Source: Methylorubrum rhodinum (GTDB lineage: Bacteria; Pseudomonadota; Alphaproteobacteria; Rhizobiales; Beijerinckiaceae). Taken from it: a stretch of DNA of 64,000 nt. This document shows, one piece after another, positions 46,037-53,076 of this stretch (its first letter is position 1; the number at the start of each line of letters is the position of its first letter). Position numbers and translations under genes: made by a program. The DNA lies in the NCBI RefSeq assembly GCF_014199935.1, contig NZ_JACHOP010000024.1, positions 1 through 64,000 of the forward strand, in the 5' to 3' direction. Under the pieces are notes generated by a model. It made no database searches. It was not told the DNA's origin and worked only from the letters and a program-made list of their open reading frames with translations.

Positions 46037-47125
46037 ATGCATCCCTATCGCGACCTCCCCGACTATTGCTTCTGGTCCCGATCGATGCCGAGCCTGCATC
46101 CCGGTCGCATCGATCCGGTCACGAGATCGGATTTCATCACCGCGTCCGACAAGGTCGCGACCATCGGCAGCTGCTTCGCGCAGCACATCAGCCGAAAGAT
46201 CTCCGAACTCGGCCTGAACTACTACGTCGTCGAGCCCGGGCCGGCCGATGCGAGTCCTGCCGATCGCCTCAAAGAGAATTACGGCGTGTTCTCGGCTCGA
46301 TACGGCAACGTCTACACCGTCAGGCAGTGCCTTCAGCTGTTCGACCGGGCCTTCGATGCCTTCACGCCGACGGAGGATGCGTGGGAGCATCCCGATGGCG
46401 GGTATGTCGATCCCTTCCGGCCTCAGATCAGCCCGTCCCCCTTCGCGACCGTCGAGGATCTGCGCGAGGACCGGGCCCGCCATCTGCGGGCGGTGCGCGA
46501 CATGTTCACCGGCAGCAACTGGCTCGTCTTCACGCTCGGTTTGACCGAGGCATGGCGGTCGACGCTCGACGGCAGCGTCTATCCGACCGCCCCCGGCGTT
46601 GCCGGCGGACGCTTCGATGAGGCGCGGCACGAATTCGTGAATTTCGGGATCGATGACGTGCGCCGGGACCTGCACGCGTTGATCGAGAAGCTCAGAAACA
46701 TCAATCCGACGGTCAAGATCCTCCTGACCGTATCACCCGTCGCCCTCGCCGCGACGTTCGAGCGTCGCCACGTGCTCACCTCGACGGTGTTGAGTAAATC
46801 GATACTGCGCGTCGCCGCCGAGGAGGCGCAGCAGACATTCGAGGACGTGATCTATTTCCCGAGCTTCGAGATCATCACGTCCGCGGCCTCTTGCGGGCGC
46901 TACTACGATGACGACTTGAGGCAGGTCAACAGGATCGGCGTCGATCACGTGATGCGCGTCTTCGAGCATCACTTCATACAGTCCGACGCGATACGGCCCG
47001 ACGAGCGGCGCGACGACGCCCCCTCGCTCGTATCGTTTTCCAACGAACCGAACGACGTCGTCTGCGACGAGGAGGTCATCGAGAAGGCGTTGCAGCGCAG
47101 TGGCCTGGGCCGCGTGACGGCGTGA
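46037..47125 (+). CDS. GSCFA-domain protein
   Basis: The 362-residue product carries the GSCFA domain, named from the motif seen here as TIGSCFAQHISRKI near residue 48. A Ser-His esterase (SGNH-like) arrangement is suspected for this family. Further conserved segments are FTLGLTEAWRST and NPTVKILLTVSPVAL. The domain occurs in bacterial surface polysaccharide and plant-associated genes. It is coupled with the WcbI-like gene, so both probably modify a cell-surface glycan. The C-terminus beyond about residue 325 is acidic and low in complexity. Confidence 0.85.
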   Translation: MHPYRDLPDYCFWSRSMPSLHPGRIDPVTRSDFITASDKVATIGSCFAQHISRKISELGLNYYVVEPGPADASPADRLKENYGVFSARYGNVYTVRQCLQLFDRAFDAFTPTEDAWEHPDGGYVDPFRPQISPSPFATVEDLREDRARHLRAVRDMFTGSNWLVFTLGLTEAWRSTLDGSVYPTAPGVAGGRFDEARHEFVNFGIDDVRRDLHALIEKLRNINPTVKILLTVSPVALAATFERRHVLTSTVLSKSILRVAAEEAQQTFEDVIYFPSFEIITSAASCGRYYDDDLRQVNRIGVDHVMRVFEHHFIQSDAIRPDERRDDAPSLVSFSNEPNDVVCDEEVIEKALQRSGLGRVTA

Positions 47126-47237
47126 CGGGCCTCCCTGCGGCGCGGATCCCGACGCGTCGCAGGCAAGCGTGCAGGAATTCGCGCGCGGATCCGGTCGAGC
47201 GGAGCCCGGATGCCAGGGGCCCGAGCGCGGAGCGGCC

Positions 47238-47600
47238 TCAGCCGACCCCGAGGCGGCGGGCCGCGCCGATGATCGCGGTCATGCGGTAGGGCTTCATCAT
47301 CAGCACGCTCTCGGCGACCTGGCGCGGCTCCTCGGTGCTGTAGCCGGTCACGTAGATCACCGGCAGGTCGGGCTGCATCGCGCGGGCGCGCTCGGCCAGG
47401 TCCCAGCCGTCGAGCTGGCCCGGCAGGCGGATGTCGGTGAACAGGAGGTCGACCTGAGCCTTGCCCTGCAGGAGGTCGTAGGCCTCCTCCGCGGTGCCGG
47501 CGCGCAGCACGTCGAACCCGGCGTCCTCGAACTCCATCGACACGGCGCTGAGCAGCATCTCCTCGTCCTCGACGACGAGCACGGTCCGCTTGTCGGACAT
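47238..47600 (-). CDS. Single-domain response regulator
   Basis: The 120-residue product is a CheY-like receiver without an output domain. It has the acidic pair ED at 11-12, phospho-acceptor D56 (LLFTDIRLPG), the TGY switch and the MMKPYR lysine near residue 102. It follows the ethylene-receptor-like kinase on the same strand, with a 256-bp gap that contains the MITE-like element. It is the natural phosphorylation partner of that kinase, as in similar bacterial kinase-receiver pairs. The frame remains open upstream through non-homologous sequence; ATG 47600 with AAGGAT-like sequence is the true start. Confidence 0.9.
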   Translation of the reverse strand: MSDKRTVLVVEDEEMLLSAVSMEFEDAGFDVLRAGTAEEAYDLLQGKAQVDLLFTDIRLPGQLDGWDLAERARAMQPDLPVIYVTGYSTEEPRQVAESVLMMKPYRMTAIIGAARRLGVG

Positions 47601-47654
47601 CCTTCTTTCGCTCCCTGGCCTCTCGTCTTCGTGCACCCCGCCGCCGGACAGGTC

Positions 47655-47859
47655 TAGAGCATCGGCCCGAAAGGTGGATACCGGCTTTCGGGAAAAGCCG
47701 ATGCGGCCCGGGAGCCCGGAGAATCGCTCCTGATTCCGTGTCCGGGGCGATTTCCTAGAGGGCCGTCCTGGATAGGGTAGCCAGGACGGCCCTCTAAGCT
47801 TTTGTGCCGCATCGGCATTTTTCCGAAAGCCGGTTCCCGGCTTTCGGGCCGATGCTCTA
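47655..47859. mobile_element. MITE-like palindromic element (205 bp)
   Basis: The ends TAGAGCATCGGCCCGAAAG (47655-47673) and CTTTCGGGCCGATGCTCTA (47841-47859) are perfect 19-bp inverted repeats. Inner arms (about 47681-47707 and 47806-47833) also pair with few mismatches. In the centre AGAGGGCCGTCCTGG (47757-47771) and CCAGGACGGCCCTCT (47781-47795) form a 15-bp stem with a 9-nt loop. The element fills the space between the kinase and the response regulator genes. The kinase stop TAG is the first codon of the right terminal repeat as read from the minus strand. There is no transposase inside. Confidence 0.85.
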
Positions 47860-49143
47860 CCCCGCGACCGCGAAGCCCGGTCCGAAATCGAGGCCCGAGG
47901 GCGCGGCGGGCTCGGCGACGGCGGCGGCCGGCGCGGACCGGGGCGCGGCGGGGAAGGACAGGCGCACCGTCGTGCCCCGCTCCCGCCCCGACGCGCGCCC
48001 CGCCAGGATGGCGGCGGACCCGCCCGATTGCTCGGCGAAGCCGAGCACCTGGGACAGGCCGAGCCCGGTGCCCTGGCCGAGCGGCTTGGTCGTGAAGAAC
48101 GGCTCGAAGGCCCGCGCCGCCACCTCCGGCGGCATGCCGGCGCCGGTATCCGACACCTCGACGCAGACACCCTCTCCCGCGCCCTCTCCTGCCCCCGCCC
48201 CCCCGTCCAGCGGGCGGGTGCGGATGGTGAGCGTGCCGCCCTCCGGCATCATCGCGTCGCGGGCGTTCACCGCGAGGTTGAGGATCGCGTTCTCGAGTTG
48301 GTTCGGATCGATGTCGAGCGGGGCCAGTCCCGGCGCGAAGTCGGTCACCAGCCGGATCTTGGCGCCGATGGTGCCGCGCAGGAGTTCGGCGAACGAGCCG
48401 ATCCGGGCGTTCACGTCGGTGCTCACCGGCGAGAGCGGGTGCTTGCGCGCGAACGCCAGCAGCTTGTGCGTCACGGAGGCCGCCCGCTCCGCGCCCTGCA
48501 TGGCGTCGCGCAGGGGGGCGAGCAGCCGGCTGTCGCCGGGCAGGCCGCGCTCGACCCGGTCGAGATTGACCAGCACCACGCTGAGCAGGTTGTTGAAGTC
48601 GTGGGCGACGCCCCCCGTGAGCTGGCCGACCGCCTCCATCTTCTGCGACTGGCGCAGCAGCGCCTCGGCGCGCTGGCGCTCGTCGTTGGCCTGCTTGAGC
48701 GCCGCCAGCGCTTGGTCGCGCTCCCTGATGCGGGCGCGCAGCGCCTCGTTGGCCCGGCGCAGCTGCGTCGGCGAGGGCAGGCTGAGCGCGCGCGGCATCA
48801 GGTGCCACAGGGCGAGCGCCGTGCCGATGGAGGCCGCGGCGGTGACGATCTTGACCATCGCCTCCAGCCCGTAATCCGGCACGTAGAGCGTCCAGATCGC
48901 CATCAGGTGGGTGGCGCCGCAGGCGGTGATGAACACCGCGAAGGACCAGAACACCCAGCCGAACACCACGTCGCGGCGGCGGGAGACGAAGGTGGCCAGC
49001 GCGATCGGGATCGAGAAATAGGCGAGGGCGATCAGCGTGTCGGTGACGATGTGGGTCCAGATCAGCTCCGGCCGCCACAAGAGGCAGATGCCGTGGGGCG
49101 AGAGGTTCTCGACCTCCCACAGACGCCGCAGACCGTCGAGCAT
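47857..49143 (-). CDS. Sensor histidine kinase with ETR1-like (ethylene-receptor-like) N-terminus
   Basis: The 428-residue product has three N-terminal membrane helices (about 31-53, 61-83 and 93-116) matching the plant ethylene-binding domain. All residues shown by mutation to matter for ethylene binding in Arabidopsis ETR1 (D25, Y32, I35, P36, I62, C65, H69) are present as D35, Y42, I45, P46, I72, C75 and H79. The segments are VTDTLIALAYFSIP and FITACGATHLMAIWT. A coiled linker (about 125-165) leads to a HisKA/HATPase kinase with H181 (GGVAHDFNNLLSVV) and GTGLGLSQ. There is no GAF domain, unlike plant receptors. The start is ATG 49143. A copper(I)-bound ethylene sensor is inferred. Confidence 0.88.
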   Translation of the reverse strand: MLDGLRRLWEVENLSPHGICLLWRPELIWTHIVTDTLIALAYFSIPIALATFVSRRRDVVFGWVFWSFAVFITACGATHLMAIWTLYVPDYGLEAMVKIVTAAASIGTALALWHLMPRALSLPSPTQLRRANEALRARIRERDQALAALKQANDERQRAEALLRQSQKMEAVGQLTGGVAHDFNNLLSVVLVNLDRVERGLPGDSRLLAPLRDAMQGAERAASVTHKLLAFARKHPLSPVSTDVNARIGSFAELLRGTIGAKIRLVTDFAPGLAPLDIDPNQLENAILNLAVNARDAMMPEGGTLTIRTRPLDGGAGAGEGAGEGVCVEVSDTGAGMPPEVAARAFEPFFTTKPLGQGTGLGLSQVLGFAEQSGGSAAILAGRASGRERGTTVRLSFPAAPRSAPAAAVAEPAAPSGLDFGPGFAVAG

Positions 49144-49418
49144 CGATCCCCCTCCCCCGGCCGGAACCGCGCAGACCATTGGTGCCGCGCCCGGGAGCCC
49201 TTGGCAATCCCGCAGAGATCCCACGACGGTCCGGGCCCGTCCCCCCTCAGGGCGCCGGCTTGACGCGATCGTCCCGACTTTTTTGGGGCCGTGCGGCCGC
49301 CGGAGGCCGTCGCCCCGAACGGCGCGAGGATCCGGGCGGGACGCGCCTTTCCGTCCGCGATTAAGGGTTGCTTAACCATACCGGCCCCACACCGGACGGG
49401 AATCGAGGGTCAAGCGCG

Positions 49419-50789
49419 GTGTCGGCGCATCGGGCGATCACGCAGGAGCCACCAACCGGGGACGCCGTCCAGCCGGCGCCCGCAGGCACGCCGGCTCACA
49501 CGCCGCTCCGCCGCCTCGGCCTCGGCACCCTGCTCGCGGCCACCGCCCGGCACCATCCCGACCGGATCGCGGTGATCGATCCCGCCGACAAGCCGGCCTG
49601 GAGCGGACGGCCCGCCATCACTTGGACCTACGCGGCCGCCGCCGAGATTGTCGAGCGCCTCGCCCGTGGCCTGCGCGGCTGGCGCCTGCCCGCGGGCAGC
49701 CGCATCGGCCTGTGCCTGCCGGGCTCGGCCGAGAGCGTGCTGGCGATCCTGGCGGTGGAGGCGGCGGGCCACGTCGCCGTGATGCTGCCGGTCTCCTGGG
49801 ACGAGGAGCGCCTTCTCGCCGCCGCGCAGAACGTGGGGCTCGCCGCCGTGCTCACCCAGGCGCGCCTCGGGGCCGCGGCCCCGGCCGAGCGGCTCTGCAC
49901 GGTGGCGATGCGCTATTTCGGCCTGCGCTACCTCGCGGCCTTCGGCCCCGACGTGCCGGACGGCGTGATCAACCTCGACCGCTTCGTGCTCGACGGTCCG
50001 GCCGGGCCCGCCCCGAACCATCCGCCCGCGCCGGCGGGCGTCGTCAGCTTCGCGGGCGGCGATCCCGACCGGCCGGTCTTCCGCGGGGGCGAGGCGCTGG
50101 TCGCGGCGGCCGCCGCTCATCTCGTCGCCGCCCGCGTGGCGCCGGGCGAGCGCATCCTCAGCCTGATCGGCCCGCACGACCTGCGCGGCCTCGCCACCGG
50201 GCTCGCCGCGGCGATCGTCGCCGGCGCCACCCTCGAAGTGCTGCCGCTGTTCGACGGGGCCGCCTTCGCGGCGGCTCTACGCCGCGCCGGCCCGACCCAC
50301 CTCGTCGCCCCGGCCTTCCTGGAAAAGAACCTCGCCGGCCGCGAGCTGCCGCCGGACCTGCGCTCGGCCACCTTCGTGCACCGGGCACCCGCGCGCCTGC
50401 CCGCCCGCAACCGGGCGCCGGGCGGTCACCAGGCCCTGCGCCTCGAAACGGTGATCGACGCGGTCGCCTTCGACGAGACCGCGCTGGTCTCGGGCCGGCG
50501 CGGCGGTCCCGGCGACGTCTCGGTCGTGCTCGGCCGGCCCGAGCGGCTCGCCCTGCCCGCGGGCCTGATGGAGATCCGCCACGAGGCGGACGGGCGACTC
50601 GCCTTCCGCGGTCAGGCCTGCGCCTCCGCGGCACTGCAGCGGGGCGCGCCCCGCACCGCAGATCCGGGGGCGTGGCGCGCGTCCCCCTACGCCACGATCC
50701 TGTTCGCGGGGCTGGCCACCGGAATCGACGTGGCGGCGCTCCGGGTGGAGGCCGATCCACCGGAATCGGTTTTTTTCGCGCCCGCGTGA
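49419..50789 (+). CDS. Degenerate acyl-adenylate-forming (ANL) family protein
   Basis: The product is about 456 residues from GTG 49419; a TTG at 49368 would add 17. The first half is like the N-terminal domain of AMP-forming acyl-CoA synthetases: LLAATARHHPDRIAVID, RGLRGWRLPAGSRIGLCLPG and SVLAILAVEAAGHVAVMLPV. The P-loop is replaced by VSFAGGDPDRPVF, so YTSGTTGxPKG is missing, and the A5, A7 and catalytic Lys motifs of the C-terminal domain are absent. It is therefore probably non-adenylating, perhaps a structural or binding paralogue. The long open frame suggests selection to retain it. Confidence 0.7.
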   Translation: MSAHRAITQEPPTGDAVQPAPAGTPAHTPLRRLGLGTLLAATARHHPDRIAVIDPADKPAWSGRPAITWTYAAAAEIVERLARGLRGWRLPAGSRIGLCLPGSAESVLAILAVEAAGHVAVMLPVSWDEERLLAAAQNVGLAAVLTQARLGAAAPAERLCTVAMRYFGLRYLAAFGPDVPDGVINLDRFVLDGPAGPAPNHPPAPAGVVSFAGGDPDRPVFRGGEALVAAAAAHLVAARVAPGERILSLIGPHDLRGLATGLAAAIVAGATLEVLPLFDGAAFAAALRRAGPTHLVAPAFLEKNLAGRELPPDLRSATFVHRAPARLPARNRAPGGHQALRLETVIDAVAFDETALVSGRRGGPGDVSVVLGRPERLALPAGLMEIRHEADGRLAFRGQACASAALQRGAPRTADPGAWRASPYATILFAGLATGIDVAALRVEADPPESVFFAPA

Positions 50790-51048
50790 AGGCCGCCGGC
50801 CGGGCGGCACGGCCCGATGCGGGGCGTCGGCACGGCGGCCGGAAAACCCGTTCGCATGCAGGCATTTGCCGGGTTATCCTGGCGGCCCCTCGACCGCGCC
50901 GGCCGATGGTGCGGCGCAGTTCATCGCCGTTTCATCCCGCGGCGCCCATGCTTCCCCCGTCTCCATGGTCGGCGAACCAATCGTGACCGTGTGGGTTATC
51001 GTCGGTGCCCCTTCACACGGGGTGCCACATGGGATAACGCTGAAGCTT

Positions 51049-51390
51049 ATGGGTGCGCTGCAACAAGTGCTTGTCGTCGACGATGGCCGCCGCGCCGTCG
51101 ACCGCTCTCTCGCCGCCGACCTCGCGGGGCTCGGCTACGCGAGCGTCACCGCCTCGATCGAGGCCGCCGACGACGTGCTGGCCGTGATCGCCCGCCCCGC
51201 CGCCATCCTGCTCCAGCTCTCCGGCCGCGCCAGCCCGGAGATCGCCGCGCTGGCCGCGCGCCTGCGCGAACGGATGCGCGCCGGCGGCATCCCGGTGATC
51301 GACATGGACGATGCGGGGCCCCGCCCCGGCGCGCCGGTCGATCTCAAGAGCCGGATCGGCCCCTACGTGCTCAACGAGCCGGAGCTTTAA
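51049..51390 (+). CDS. Receiver-like protein lacking the phospho-acceptor
   Basis: The 113-residue product begins QQVLVVDDGRRAVDRSLAAD like a response-regulator receiver. Where the phospho-acceptor Asp is expected, the sequence reads AILLQLSGR, and the TGY/K switch residues are also missing or altered. The C-terminal part ends in VDLKSRIGPYVLNEPE. It is probably a pseudo-receiver that binds a partner without phosphorylation. ATG 51049 is chosen; the upstream frame has no receiver homology. It follows the ANL-type gene by 259 bp. Confidence 0.55.
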   Translation: MGALQQVLVVDDGRRAVDRSLAADLAGLGYASVTASIEAADDVLAVIARPAAILLQLSGRASPEIAALAARLRERMRAGGIPVIDMDDAGPRPGAPVDLKSRIGPYVLNEPEL

Positions 51391-51457
51391 CGGCGTTTCA
51401 TTGCGGGACGGTGACGGGCGGGCCGAAAGGTCCGCCTTTTTCGTGCCGGCTTGCCCG

Positions 51458-51655
51458 TCAGGGCGCGAGACTGATCTCGCTCTCGCGCACCGCCCGCTCG
51501 GCCATGCCGGAGCGCATGCGGTAGGACGGCTCGCCGGTGGTGTCGTCGGGCATCAGGCGGACGATCTCGCCGACCTCGCCGAAGCCGAGGCGCGTATCGG
51601 TCTGGTGGGTGGGCGTGCGGCGGACGCGCTGGCCGATCTTGAACTTGTGGGACAT
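51458..51655 (-). CDS. Small protein of unknown function
   Basis: The 65-residue product is basic and beta-rich, with KIGQRVRRTPTHQT, a Gly-rich loop, VGEIVRLMPDDTTGE and YRMRSGMAERAVRESEI, suggesting a small SH3-like barrel. Similar stand-alone barrel proteins are common in alphaproteobacteria, but I cannot name the family. AGGATCC-type sequence precedes ATG 51655. The gene is minus-strand, next to the DUF6481-like gene. Confidence 0.5.
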   Translation of the reverse strand: MSHKFKIGQRVRRTPTHQTDTRLGFGEVGEIVRLMPDDTTGEPSYRMRSGMAERAVRESEISLAP

Positions 51656-51726
51656 CGGATCCTCCGAAAGGGGTCGTGGGGACGAGCGTCCGCGGGCCGG
51701 CTTGCGACCCGCGGGACGAGAGCCGC

Positions 51727-52095
51727 TCAGCGCCGCAGCTTGATCTTGGCCTTGCGGGCGGCGTAGCGGGCGTCGCGCTCTTCCTTCTGCTTGGCCTGGG
51801 CGAGGCGGGCGCGCTCGGCCGCGGCCTCGATCTCGGCGGCCTTGCGCTCGGCCTCGGCGGCGCGTTCGGCGGCGGCCAGCGCTTCGACGCGCTCGGCTTC
51901 CAGGCGCCGCTGGGTCTCGCGCTCCAGGGCACGCTCCTCGCGGGCGGCGGCGATGGCGCGGCGCTCCTCCTGGCGGGCCAGCACGGCCGGATCGTCACCG
52001 GTGGGGCGGGCGCGGAAGCGGGCCAGCATCGCCTCGCGGGCGGAGGCCGAAGTCTGGCGACGGTCGTCGAACGAGTTCTGCTTGGTGAAGCTCAC
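51727..52095 (-). CDS. DUF6481-like coiled-coil protein
   Basis: The 122-residue product begins SFTKQNSFDDRRQTSASARE and continues as an Arg/Glu/Ala-rich helix (about 40-120) with repeated RREE-type heptads, ending in RKAKIKLRR. This matches the DUF6481 family as I know it, short cytoplasmic coiled-coil proteins that often adjoin cold-shock genes. The GTG at 52095 is chosen because it gives the family N-terminus. It lies about 100 bp downstream of cspA on the same strand and probably shares its transcript. Confidence 0.7.
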   Translation of the reverse strand: MSFTKQNSFDDRRQTSASAREAMLARFRARPTGDDPAVLARQEERRAIAAAREERALERETQRRLEAERVEALAAAERAAEAERKAAEIEAAAERARLAQAKQKEERDARYAARKAKIKLRR

Positions 52096-52197
52096 GTAAG
52101 ATCCTTGGTCGGGCCGGGCTCGGGGTGGGCCGCGGCACAAATGCGAGAAGCCGCCCCGGTCGGAGCGGCTTCGAATGTCAAGCGTTCGGCGCGCGGA

Positions 52198-52407
52198 TCA
52201 CGCGACCTGAAGCTGGCCCGCCGACTGCTTGCCGGAGCGGCGATCCGTCTCCATCACGTAGGAGACCTTCTGGCCCTCGGCGAGGCCGCGCAGGCCGGCG
52301 CGCTCGACGGCGGAGATGTGGACGAACACGTCCTTCGAGCCGTCCTCGGGCTGGATGAAGCCGAAGCCCTTCTGATCGTTGAACCACTTGACGGTGCCGG
52401 TCTGCAT
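52198..52407 (-). CDS. cspA: Cold-shock domain protein
   Basis: The 69-residue product is a complete cold-shock domain. It has RNP-1 KGFGFIQ and RNP-2 VFVHIS, the N-terminal TGTVKWFND, and the C-terminal GKQSAGQLQ. It would bind single-stranded RNA or DNA and act as an RNA chaperone. The upstream 5' region is about 330 bp, with no other gene, which is the kind of long leader seen in cold-regulated csp genes. I could not fold it by hand to show a thermosensor. The DUF6481-like gene follows. Confidence 0.95.
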   Translation of the reverse strand: MQTGTVKWFNDQKGFGFIQPEDGSKDVFVHISAVERAGLRGLAEGQKVSYVMETDRRSGKQSAGQLQVA

Positions 52408-52739
52408 GTAAGTTCCTTGTTCTCCGCAGGGTACGTGTCGAGAGCCTCCGCGCCACTTGGCGCCGAGCCCATACAGATCATCGATGACGAAGGAAAAAGA
52501 GAACCGCCCTGCGGAGGCGTCACGGCCCAGAGAATCCGGCCTCGTATCGATGACGCGGACCATGCGCCCCAAATGAAAATTTAGCAAGGCAGGATTTTTA
52601 TTGGGCGATTTTTGAGGATGATCATCGTCAGCGGCATGGGGAGGCCGTGAGGAAGCGGGCTGTATCGTCGGGTGCGACTTTGCACACGGTGCGCACGCGC
52701 GGCGCGCGACCTTTCACAGGCTCGACCGAGGCCGTGCGC
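52408..52739. other. Long upstream region of cspA
   Basis: I see no gene in these 330 bp between cspA and the DUF4926-like gene. Part of it (about 52560-52620) is less GC-rich, including an A/T-rich stretch near 52585-52610, which suits a promoter. A long 5' leader for cspA is plausible. Confidence 0.45.
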
Positions 52740-52991
52740 TCAAGCGGCGGCACGCGCGACGAGGCGGAGGGCGGCACTCGGGACGGTCGCCAGCGCACTG
52801 ACCGGCTCGGCGAACTCGACCACGCAGGCCACGCCGTCCCGGTAGACGCTGAGCACGACGCCCTCGCTGCCCGCCGGCATCGTCGCGCCGTCATCGGTCG
52901 CGATATCGGCCGTCAGCATCACGCGGTCGAGTTCGCGGAACGTGTCGAGCGGCGCGGCCTGACGGAAATGGTAGAATGCTTCGCGCGTCAT
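52740..52991 (-). CDS. DUF4926-like small protein
   Basis: The 83-residue product has a short N-terminal helix and then DRVMLTADIATDDGATMPAG followed by SEGVVLSVYRDGVACVVEFA. These are the beta strands of the DUF4926 family, a small SH3-like barrel fold. Similar proteins occur next to toxin-antitoxin loci, but no partner is visible here. It ends in RLVARAAA. It is a single gene between mfd and cspA on the minus strand. Confidence 0.6.
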   Translation of the reverse strand: MTREAFYHFRQAAPLDTFRELDRVMLTADIATDDGATMPAGSEGVVLSVYRDGVACVVEFAEPVSALATVPSAALRLVARAAA

Positions 52992-53076
52992 GCGAGTCCT
53001 CCTCCCGGCGGCAAAGGCCTCAACGTACCGTGCGGCCCGGCGCTGACGAGGCGCCGGGATGCCGGACGAAGCCGCC

